64,000 bases of DNA, taken from NCBI GenBank assembly GCA_041912595.1, contig JAYRMR010000005.1, forward strand, positions 62,001-126,000. The letters are read 5' to 3'. The translations under genes and the position numbers were made by a program. The notes under the pieces were generated by a model, which was given only the letters and a program-made list of their open reading frames with translations, was not told the DNA's origin and did no database searches. The stretch comes from Roseateles_B sp041912595. Lineage in GTDB: Bacteria; Pseudomonadota; Gammaproteobacteria; Burkholderiales; Burkholderiaceae_C. Shown in pieces: positions 34,404 to 41,352 of the stretch. The first letter of the stretch is position 1. Every line of letters begins with the position of its first letter.

Positions 34404-35552
34404 ATGGCGACGGGTCCCCTGGCAGGTGTGCGCATCATCGAGCTGGCCGGCATCGGCCCCTGCCCCTTCGCCGGCATGATGCTGGCCGACATGGGGGCGG
34501 ACGTGATCGTGGTCGAGCGCCCCGCCGCGCAGCGCAGCCTCGGCGGCGGCGGCGCCATGAACCGCGGCAAGCGCTCGCTGGTCCTGGATCTCAAGAAGCC
34601 CGAAGCCCTCGAGGCCCTGCGGCAGCTGATCCTGACGGCCGACGGCCTGATCGAGGGCTACCGCCCGGGCGTGATGGAGCGCCTGGGCCTGGGGCCGGCG
34701 GCGCTGGAGCCGGTGCACCCGCGCCTGGTGTTCGGCCGCGTGACGGGCTGGGGTCAGTCGGGCCCGCTGGCCCAGGCGGCGGGCCACGACCTCAACTACG
34801 TCGCGCTGAGCGGCCTGCTGAGCCTCAGCCAGCGCCCGGGCCAGGCCCCGACGCTGCCGGCGACCGTCGTCGGCGACATGGCCAGCGGTGGCCTGCTGCT
34901 GGCCTTCGGCATGGTCTGCGCCTTGCTGGAGGCGAAACGCTCCGGTCGCGGGCAGGTCATCGACGCCGCCATGCTCGATGGCGCCAATCTGCTGGGCAGT
35001 CTCGTCCGCAGCCTCGCCGGGCAAGGGCATTGGCCAGAATCCCCCGCCCAGAATTTCTTCCTTCACAGCAGCCCGTTCTATGACAGCTTCGAGTGCGCGG
35101 ATGGCCAGTTCCTCAGCCTGGGGGCCATCGAGCCGGCTTTTTACCGCGAACTGTTGACACGGCTGGACCTGGACGAGGACCCCGCCCGGCAGATGGACAC
35201 CCGCGAATGGCCGCGCTTGCGGGAGCGCGTGGCGGCCCGCCTGCGTGAGAAGTCCCGCGATGCCTGGATGGCGCTGCTCGAAGGCACGGACGCCTGCGTG
35301 GCGGGTGTCCTGAGCCTGGAGGAAGCGCCCTTGCATCCACACCAGCAGGCGCGCGAGGCCTACACGCAGGTGGAGGGCCAATGGCAGCCGAACCCCGCGC
35401 CCCGCTTCTCGCGCAGCCAGACGCGCGCGCCCAGCGCCTCACCCGCTGCGGGGGCGCATGGAGCCGAGATCCTGGCCTCGCTGCAGCTGGCGCCGGACAC
35501 GGTGCATGCGCTGCTGCAAGCGGCCGTCGCCACCGACGGCCCGTCCTCATGA
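34404..35552 (+). CDS. CaiB/BaiF-family alpha-methylacyl-CoA racemase-like enzyme
   Basis: The 382-residue product starts at ATG 34404 with GGAAGGA upstream. GVRIIELAGIGPCPFAGMML at the N-terminus, GHDLNYVALSG (His/Asp pair) and VVGDMASGGLLLAFG match alpha-methylacyl-CoA racemases more closely than CoA-transferases. It would epimerise 2-methylacyl-CoA esters during branched-chain lipid breakdown. The last 60 residues are more variable. It is divergent from greB. Confidence 0.88.
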   Translation: MATGPLAGVRIIELAGIGPCPFAGMMLADMGADVIVVERPAAQRSLGGGGAMNRGKRSLVLDLKKPEALEALRQLILTADGLIEGYRPGVMERLGLGPAALEPVHPRLVFGRVTGWGQSGPLAQAAGHDLNYVALSGLLSLSQRPGQAPTLPATVVGDMASGGLLLAFGMVCALLEAKRSGRGQVIDAAMLDGANLLGSLVRSLAGQGHWPESPAQNFFLHSSPFYDSFECADGQFLSLGAIEPAFYRELLTRLDLDEDPARQMDTREWPRLRERVAARLREKSRDAWMALLEGTDACVAGVLSLEEAPLHPHQQAREAYTQVEGQWQPNPAPRFSRSQTRAPSASPAAGAHGAEILASLQLAPDTVHALLQAAVATDGPSS

Positions 35553-35688
35553 GCGGACGCTCTCAATGCTGTCCGGGGTCGCCGGGGATCTGCGCATGCC
35601 CCACCTGGCCGCGCCAATCGCCACGCCCCCGTGGTCGACGCTGCACAGCCTGGCCAGCCCAGCCATGCAGTCCCGAGGTGAGGCGAGC

Positions 35689-36267
35689 ATGAGCGCCTCG
35701 CCGCTGTCCTGGGTGAGCTGCGATGGCGGCCCGCATGTGCTGCTGCCCGCTGAAGCCAGCAGCGAATGGTCCGGCATCCGGGCGTCCGGGGATGCGCGGA
35801 GGGGTCGCGCCGCGTTCCGCTGGTCAGGAGACGCGTCCATGCCTGGCTCGGACTACGACGCCGCCTGCGATGTCTCGGGGCTGGTCGGCCTGCTGCCGAT
35901 GGGCACGGGTGCGGCGCTCGTGCTGGGCGATGAGGTGCCGATGAGCACCTGGCTGCCCCATGACCATTTCCGCGGCGGCGTGCTGGTGGTGCCGATGACG
36001 TGGCCGGACACGGCGCACGACGATCCGGCCTTGCGCGACGCCGTGGCCTCCGTGGCACCTGGCGAGTTTCTGCCGACCGGCCTCGTCCTGCCCGCGGCCA
36101 ACGGCCGCTTTCTGCTGTGTGCCGCCGCCGACTTCGGGCCAGGCTGGCAATACCCGACCCTGCGTCTGTCCCTGCCCCTGCCGCCCGCCGCTTATGACAT
36201 CGTTTCGGCGGAGGTCCATATCCAGGGTTTCTGGCTGCGTCTTCATGCCCTCCAGTCAGCCTGGTGA
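35689..36267 (+). CDS. Imm21-like immunity protein
   Basis: The 192-residue protein begins MSASPLSWVSCDGGPHVLLP. By memory it matches the immunity protein 21 family in three blocks: W-S-DGGP at the start, SDYDAACDV in the middle, and GTGAALVLGDEVPMSTWLP. Such proteins usually neutralise a polymorphic toxin encoded next door. No toxin is visible in the window, so this looks like an orphan immunity gene. The ATG at 35689 has a GAGGTGAGGC site upstream; the open frame extends further up without family similarity. It is followed by a clear terminator and the tRNA-Arg genes. Confidence 0.7.
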   Translation: MSASPLSWVSCDGGPHVLLPAEASSEWSGIRASGDARRGRAAFRWSGDASMPGSDYDAACDVSGLVGLLPMGTGAALVLGDEVPMSTWLPHDHFRGGVLVVPMTWPDTAHDDPALRDAVASVAPGEFLPTGLVLPAANGRFLLCAAADFGPGWQYPTLRLSLPLPPAAYDIVSAEVHIQGFWLRLHALQSAW

Positions 36268-36334
36268 GTCAAACCTCTTGGCGGGTCGGATAGGAATCTC
36301 GACAGTGCATGAAGAATCTCGGGACCAAAACAAA

Positions 36335-36362
36335 AAAGGTCTGTGATTTCTCACAGACCTTT
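36335..36362. terminator. Bidirectional terminator between the Imm21-like gene and tRNA-Arg
   Basis: This is a perfect 12-bp hairpin, AAAGGTCTGTGA/TCACAGACCTTT, with a 4-base loop, flanked by A and T runs on both sides. It can stop transcription from the immunity gene rightwards and from the tRNA leftwards. Confidence 0.88.
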
Positions 36363-36378
36363 TCATTTCTTTTTATTT

Positions 36379-36455
36379 TGGCGCGGCTGGCAGGATTCGA
36401 ACCCACGACCCCTTGGTTCGTAGCCAAGTACTCTATCCAACTGAGCTACAGCCGC
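36379..36455 (-). tRNA. tRNA-Arg (anticodon ACG), copy 1
   Basis: A 77-base cloverleaf is on the minus strand, with acceptor GCGGCTG/CAGCCGC, D-loop GCTCAGTTGGATAGAG, anticodon loop CTACGAA giving ACG, T-loop GTTCGAATC and an encoded CCA after a G discriminator. ACG (inosine-modified) reads CGU, CGC and CGA. It is identical to the copy 180 bases upstream in transcription order. Confidence 0.97.
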
Positions 36456-36635
36456 TAAGTCAGCCTTAGATTATAGCGCGATTTTCGATTGAATCGCAAG
36501 CCAAGGCTTACATTTATTTTTTCGGATTGCCTCGATACTTTTCAATATCAAGGCGCACACCTCAAATCAACTATTTTGCCGATTCCCGGGAAGCAGCTGG
36601 ATAAAACTGCTGCCTGAGAACTTGCAATTGAATTT

Positions 36636-36712
36636 TGGCGCGGCTGGCAGGATTCGAACCCACGACCCCTTGGTTCGTAGCCAAGTACTCTATCCAACTG
36701 AGCTACAGCCGC
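36636..36712 (-). tRNA. tRNA-Arg (anticodon ACG), copy 2
   Basis: This copy is identical over all 77 bases to the one at 36379-36455, including the CCA and the discriminator. The intervening 180 bases are AT-rich and contain no gene. The two may be transcribed together or from separate promoters; I see a TATAG-like element just upstream of this copy. Confidence 0.97.
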
Positions 36713-36955
36713 CGAAGCCTTGAACTATAGCATGGGTTTTTCCGGGTGCGCAAGTATGTTCGACATTTTTCTCCTCTGGCGCCGGCCCTCGATCGACGGA
36801 AGTCCGGTTCCCTCGGGCCTTCGTCCCCTGTCGCACCCGCCCACGGACTCCCGTGGGTAGCGCTGGCGAGCCAGGCGGCGGCACTCGGCCGAGCTCCTGA
36901 GCGACGGAAAGTGCCGGGAAACGACGCGAGTGCCGCAGGCCGCGTCCGAGGCCGA

Positions 36956-38203
36956 TCAGGCCAGCGTGGCGGCGGCCTCGAAGCAGCGGGCACGACGCTC
37001 GGCATCGCCATCGTGCTCGGCCAGGTCCGCCAGCTTGAGCCAGCAGCGGCGGCGGGCCGTCACGCCCAGCTGCCGGTCCTCGGCCGCCTGCTCCAGCATC
37101 AGGCGGGCCTTGCCCCACAGCTGGCGCTCCGCCAGGGCGTGCCCGAGGGCGTAGGCCAGCCCCGGGTCGCGGGCATGGCGCTGCAACAGGCCTTCCAGAC
37201 GCTGCAGCCAGTCCTGCCCCAGGCCCGGGAGGCATTGCACCAGGGATTCCGCCAGCGCCGCGCGCTCGTCGGCGGGCAGATCCGCGTAGTCGTCCCAGGA
37301 CGGGCGCAGCCAGCCGCGGCCGTCGTCCGGGGCGCCCAGGCCCGCAGCGCATTGCGCGGCGCGTGCGGCCACGAAGACATCGCGCCGATCGGCCGCATCC
37401 AGTTGCTGCCAGGCGGTGCGCAGCTGGTCGACATCGCGTGCCGATTCCAGCGCCTCCACCGCCAGCGAGCGCAGCAGCCCCTGGGCCGCCGCCTTGGAGA
37501 AGCCCTGGTGCTTGGCCAGCATGCGCGCGGTGCGCAGCGCCTCCAGCGGCTGGCGCGCCAGCCGGGCCGCCTGCATCTTGAGACGCAGGGCCTGCGTGCG
37601 CCGCGCGACGCCCGGCGTCAGCTCCGAGAGGATCTGCGCGGCGCGTGTCGCGTCGCGGTCGTCCAGGGCCCACTCGGCCGCCAGCAGCCGGGCGCCCTCC
37701 TCCTGGGCCTTGGCCTGCGAGGATTGCTGCGCGAACTGCAGCGCCAGCTGGAGCTGCTCGTCCCGGCGGCGCTTGTCCTGCAGGCGATGCGCGCTCTGGG
37801 CGGCCAGCAGGTGGCTCAGCGCCAGGAAGGCATGGTCCTGCGCGAGGTCCGGGGTTTGCGACTGAATGTTCAGCGCGCGCTGCACCGCCTTCTGGGCGCG
37901 GCCGTAGCGGGCACCGAAGAATTCGGCCAGCGCCTCGCGCAGGGCGAGCTGGGCGCTGCGCTCGCGCTGGGACATGCGCCATTCGCGGGCCCGACGCGGC
38001 AGGGACACCAGCGAGTTGAGCGTCTGGATCAGCGTCACCAGCGCGAAACACCCCGCCACCAGGGCCAGCAGGAACAGGTTCAGCGAGACGTCCAGCCGCC
38101 AGCCGTTCCAGTAGAAGCTCGCCAGCCCGTCATTGCTGCCGAGGGTCAGGGCCGCCACCACCGCGGCGGCAAACACCAGCACCAGCCAGATCACGATGCG
38201 CAT
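36956..38203 (-). CDS. hemY: HemY-type protein (heme biosynthesis-associated TPR membrane protein)
   Basis: The 415-residue product has two N-terminal membrane segments (IVIWLVLVFAAAVVAALTLG and LNLFLLALVAGCFALVTLI) and then a long helical TPR-like periplasmic region, as in proteobacterial HemY_N proteins. This is not protoporphyrinogen oxidase HemY; its role is unresolved, possibly assembling heme-pathway enzymes at the membrane. It follows hemX with a 12-base gap and closes the hemCDXY operon. Confidence 0.88.
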   Translation of the reverse strand: MRIVIWLVLVFAAAVVAALTLGSNDGLASFYWNGWRLDVSLNLFLLALVAGCFALVTLIQTLNSLVSLPRRAREWRMSQRERSAQLALREALAEFFGARYGRAQKAVQRALNIQSQTPDLAQDHAFLALSHLLAAQSAHRLQDKRRRDEQLQLALQFAQQSSQAKAQEEGARLLAAEWALDDRDATRAAQILSELTPGVARRTQALRLKMQAARLARQPLEALRTARMLAKHQGFSKAAAQGLLRSLAVEALESARDVDQLRTAWQQLDAADRRDVFVAARAAQCAAGLGAPDDGRGWLRPSWDDYADLPADERAALAESLVQCLPGLGQDWLQRLEGLLQRHARDPGLAYALGHALAERQLWGKARLMLEQAAEDRQLGVTARRRCWLKLADLAEHDGDAERRARCFEAAATLA

Positions 38204-38215
38204 GACCGACCTCCC

Positions 38216-39400
38216 TCAGCGCCCGGCCGCGGCCAGGGCCGCCAGGCTGTCGTCGGGACGCGGCACCGCCACCTGGCGGGCCTGGCCCTGGACCTGGCGC
38301 AGCAGCTCGGCGGCGGACTGCGCCTTGCGCGAACGCATGTCGAAGTAGCGGTCCAGCAGCGCCAGCACCTCGCGCAGGTCGGACTGCGCCGTGTCGTACT
38401 GGCGGCTCAGCAGCGCCAGGCGGGCATTGAGCAGGCGCAGCTTGAGGTTCTCCCGCAGGAAGTAGCCCTGCTCGGGGGTGATCAGCGCGGCTTCCGGATG
38501 GCTGATGCGCGTGACGCGGACCAGCGACTTCGTTTCCTGCCAGACCTGGGTGCTGAAGTCCTTCCAGCGGTCCTGCGCCAGGCCCCACCAGGCCTCCCAG
38601 CCTTCGGCGGCCGAGGCGGGCTTGGCCGGTGTCGGGTTGGCCTTGCGGGTCTTGGCATCGGGGCGTGAATCCGGGCGGCTGTCCGTGCGCAGGTCCGTGC
38701 GCACATCCGGCCGGGACTCCCCCTCCGCCATCGCGGCGCGCTCCGGCACCGACAGCAGCGGCAGCTCGTCCGCCAGGCGCGCCACCTCGTCCAGCTTGAT
38801 GCCCAGGCTGGCCACGTCAACCACGCTCACGGCCTTCACGCGGTCGAGATCACGGATGACGGCGCGGCGCACGCCCTCGAGGCGGGGCTGCTTGTAGCGC
38901 TGCAGGCGTTCGTCCGCCTGCTTGAGCGCCGACACCAGGGGCTCGGCGCTCCCGGTGATGCTGGTCTGCTGCAGGGCCACGCGCAGCGAGGCCTCGATGT
39001 CGCCCAGCACGTTCTCGTCCCGCGAGCGGGACATGGACTGGATCAGCTCCTCGAGCTGCCCGCGCTGCAGGGCGACCTCGGCGAGGCGCGCATCGAGCAG
39101 CGTGAGCTTGGCGGCGGTTTCCTGGGCGACGTCCTGGGCGCGGGTGGCCATGACGCGGGCGTCCGTGGCCTGTGTCTGGCTCTGGTCCTGGCGGCGCACG
39201 AGCTCCTGCTCCAGCTGCCGGACGCGGCTGTGGCCCTGCCATGCCAGCGCGAGCGCGCCGAGCGACAGCACGCCCAGCGACACGAGGACCAGGGTCAGCG
39301 AACCCGGCGTGCCGGCACGGGCCGGCACTTTCTCGGGCAGCACGGAGGCGCTCTCGGGCTCGGAAGCCGGGGCGCTGCGGGGGATGTCTTGCTCGCTCAC
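38216..39400 (-). CDS. hemX: HemX-type protein
   Basis: The 394-residue protein begins at GTG 39400 (VSEQDIP) or an ATG at 39430. It has one N-terminal membrane anchor (LTLVLVSLGVLSLGALALAW) followed by a coiled-coil region (LEQELVRRQDQSQTQATDAR and beyond) and a C-terminal HemX domain. The linker has a repetitive basic/acidic run with four RPD/RTD units (RPDVRTDLRTDSRPDSRPDA). Although often called a uroporphyrinogen methyltransferase, no methyltransferase motif is seen. It lies between hemD and hemY. Confidence 0.85.
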   Translation of the reverse strand: MSEQDIPRSAPASEPESASVLPEKVPARAGTPGSLTLVLVSLGVLSLGALALAWQGHSRVRQLEQELVRRQDQSQTQATDARVMATRAQDVAQETAAKLTLLDARLAEVALQRGQLEELIQSMSRSRDENVLGDIEASLRVALQQTSITGSAEPLVSALKQADERLQRYKQPRLEGVRRAVIRDLDRVKAVSVVDVASLGIKLDEVARLADELPLLSVPERAAMAEGESRPDVRTDLRTDSRPDSRPDAKTRKANPTPAKPASAAEGWEAWWGLAQDRWKDFSTQVWQETKSLVRVTRISHPEAALITPEQGYFLRENLKLRLLNARLALLSRQYDTAQSDLREVLALLDRYFDMRSRKAQSAAELLRQVQGQARQVAVPRPDDSLAALAAAGR

Positions 39401-39420
39401 AGTGCCGCGGATTGTAGGGT

Positions 39421-40233
39421 TCAGTCCCAAGGCCCTCGCAGGGCCGCGGCGACAGCCTCGGCGTCCGGTCGCGTCAAAACCACATGCCCGACACCCAGCT
39501 GCTGCGCACGCTGCGCAATGCGCTCATGCGTCGCGATGGCGCGGGCGCGGGACCAGTCGGCCAGTCGCCCGGCCAGCGCCGGCAGGTGGTCGATGGCCTC
39601 GGCGCTGCTGAAGAGCCAGACATGGGCCTGCGGCGCGGCCAGGGCCCGCTCGAGCACGCCTTGCTCCGCGGGGGTGAGCTGCGGGGCGGCGCGCCGGTAG
39701 ACGCTGATCGCGTCCACGACCGCGCCCGCCTCCCGCAGGCGATCGGCCAGCCATTCCCGGCCGCCGTCACCGCGCACCATGAGCGTCTGGCGGCCGCGCC
39801 AGTCCTCCGAGGCCAGGACAGGCCACAGGTGCTCGGAATCCAGGCTGGCCGCGTCGGCCGGCGGCTGCCGCAGGAGCGTGGCCGGCACGCCCTGCTGCAG
39901 GAGCGCCTGGGCGCTGCCGGGCCCCACGGTGGCCGCCAGCGTGTGCGCCGGCCAGGGCATGCCGGGGGGGCGGGCCGCGAAGAAGTGCTCGACCGCATTG
40001 GGGCTGACGAACATCAGCAGCGACTGCGCCGGCAGCCGGCGCCAGGCCTCACGGGCAGGCGCCGGGTCCAGCGGGGCGATGTCCAGCAACGGCAGCACCT
40101 CGCAGCGGACGCCCAGGCGGGCCATGCGCTGCACCCAGTCCTGAGCCTGCGCGCGCGGCCGGGTCAGGATGAGGCGCAGCGGCGGTGGCTGGCCTGCCGG
40201 CCCTTCGCCTGCCGGCGAAGTGGGATCAGGCAC
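39421..40233 (-). CDS. hemD: Uroporphyrinogen-III synthase
   Basis: The 270-residue product starts at a GTG (40233) that overlaps the end of hemC by 8 bases. It has the HemD opening LRLILTRPRAQAQDW, FVSPNAVEHFF, and the later VRGDGGREWLADRLRE and SSAEAIDHL strands. It cyclises hydroxymethylbilane to uroporphyrinogen III with inversion of ring D. Family members are weakly conserved, but operon position makes the call firm. Confidence 0.9.
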   Translation of the reverse strand: MPDPTSPAGEGPAGQPPPLRLILTRPRAQAQDWVQRMARLGVRCEVLPLLDIAPLDPAPAREAWRRLPAQSLLMFVSPNAVEHFFAARPPGMPWPAHTLAATVGPGSAQALLQQGVPATLLRQPPADAASLDSEHLWPVLASEDWRGRQTLMVRGDGGREWLADRLREAGAVVDAISVYRRAAPQLTPAEQGVLERALAAPQAHVWLFSSAEAIDHLPALAGRLADWSRARAIATHERIAQRAQQLGVGHVVLTRPDAEAVAAALRGPWD

Positions 40234-41155
40234 AGCGGAGGTAGTCCTCGGCGCCCTGGGCACGCAGGGCCTCGGCGGCCTGCAGGCCCAGCGCACGCGC
40301 GCTGCCTTCATCGGCCGGCTGGCCCTGCACGCGCGCCTTCAGCAGCGGCCGCTCGGGCTGCTCGGGATGGCCCAGGGCCACGTCGAGCACCAGCACGCCG
40401 TCCTGCCAGCGGGCATGGGCCGCCAGCGGCATGGAGCAGCTGCCGCCAAGGCTGCGCGAGACGGCGCGCTCGGCCTGCGTGGCGAGCCACGTCGGCCGAT
40501 CGATCAGGGTGGACAGCGCCTGGGTGAGCGCCGCGGCATCCGCACGCACCTCCAGGCCCAGCGCGCCCTGGCCGGCACAGGGAATCATCTCGTCCAGCGC
40601 GAAGCACGAGCGAATGCGCTCGCCAAGGCCGAGGCGCTTGAGCCCCGCGGCCGCCAGCACGATGGCGTCATAGCCGCCTTCGTCCAGCTTGCGCAGGCGC
40701 GTGTCGAGGTTGCCGCGCAGGGGCTCGATGCGCAGGTCGGGACGCAGGTTCTTCAGCTGCACCACGCGGCGCAGGCTGGAAGTCCCGACCAGCGCGCCCG
40801 CGGGCAGCTCGGCCAGGTTCGCGTACTTGCCGGACACGAAGGCGTCGCGCGGGTCCTCGCGCTCGAGGATCGCCACCAGGGCGAAGCCCTCGGGCAGGTC
40901 CATCGGCACGTCCTTGAGCGAGTGCACCGCGAGCTGCGCGCGGTCCTCCTCCAGGGCCGTCTCCAGTTCCTTGACGAACAGCCCCTTGCCGCCCACCTTG
41001 GACAGCGTGCGGTCCAGGATCTGGTCCCCACGGGTGGTCATGCCCAGGAGTTCCACGGTGGCCCCCAGGCGCTGCTCCAGCAAGGCCTTCACGTGTTCGG
41101 CCTGCCAGAGGGCGAGCCTGCTTTCGCGCGTCGCGATCACTATCTTTTCCATCAT
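40226..41155 (-). CDS. hemC: Porphobilinogen deaminase (hydroxymethylbilane synthase)
   Basis: The 309-residue enzyme opens KIVIATRESRLALWQAEHVK and has the HSLKDVP block, the GNLDTRLRKLDEG segment and the cofactor loop SLGGSCSMPLAA whose Cys carries the dipyrromethane. It builds the linear tetrapyrrole from four porphobilinogens. The start could be either of two adjacent ATGs (41155 or 41152). It leads the hem operon, divergent from ppc. Confidence 0.95.
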   Translation of the reverse strand: MMEKIVIATRESRLALWQAEHVKALLEQRLGATVELLGMTTRGDQILDRTLSKVGGKGLFVKELETALEEDRAQLAVHSLKDVPMDLPEGFALVAILEREDPRDAFVSGKYANLAELPAGALVGTSSLRRVVQLKNLRPDLRIEPLRGNLDTRLRKLDEGGYDAIVLAAAGLKRLGLGERIRSCFALDEMIPCAGQGALGLEVRADAAALTQALSTLIDRPTWLATQAERAVSRSLGGSCSMPLAAHARWQDGVLVLDVALGHPEQPERPLLKARVQGQPADEGSARALGLQAAEALRAQGAEDYLRCA

Positions 41156-41352
41156 GGTGGGATGCTAGCGCAGCGCCGTGGTCCGCCCGCCACGCCTCGG
41201 TCAAAGAAACTGATAAAGTCAAATGAACGTAACTTGGTTACATTGCCGAAAATAGGGCTGAACAGGTCCGCGCAAGGCAACCGGGCTACGCTTCCTGACC
41301 CCCAAGCCCCGCGTTCCGGCCTTGCTGCCGGGGCGCCAACCCGCGAGCCGCC
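41156..41352. promoter_or_regulatory. hemC/ppc divergent promoter region
   Basis: This 197-base AT-richer gap contains a short perfect dyad GTAAC-TTG-GTTAC at 41229-41241. It should hold both promoters. I cannot assign the dyad to a known regulator. Confidence 0.4.

Noticed and set aside
36379..36712. Attachment site of a genomic island at the tRNA-Arg genes
   Set aside because: No integrase or truncated tRNA 3' repeat other than the full second gene is present.
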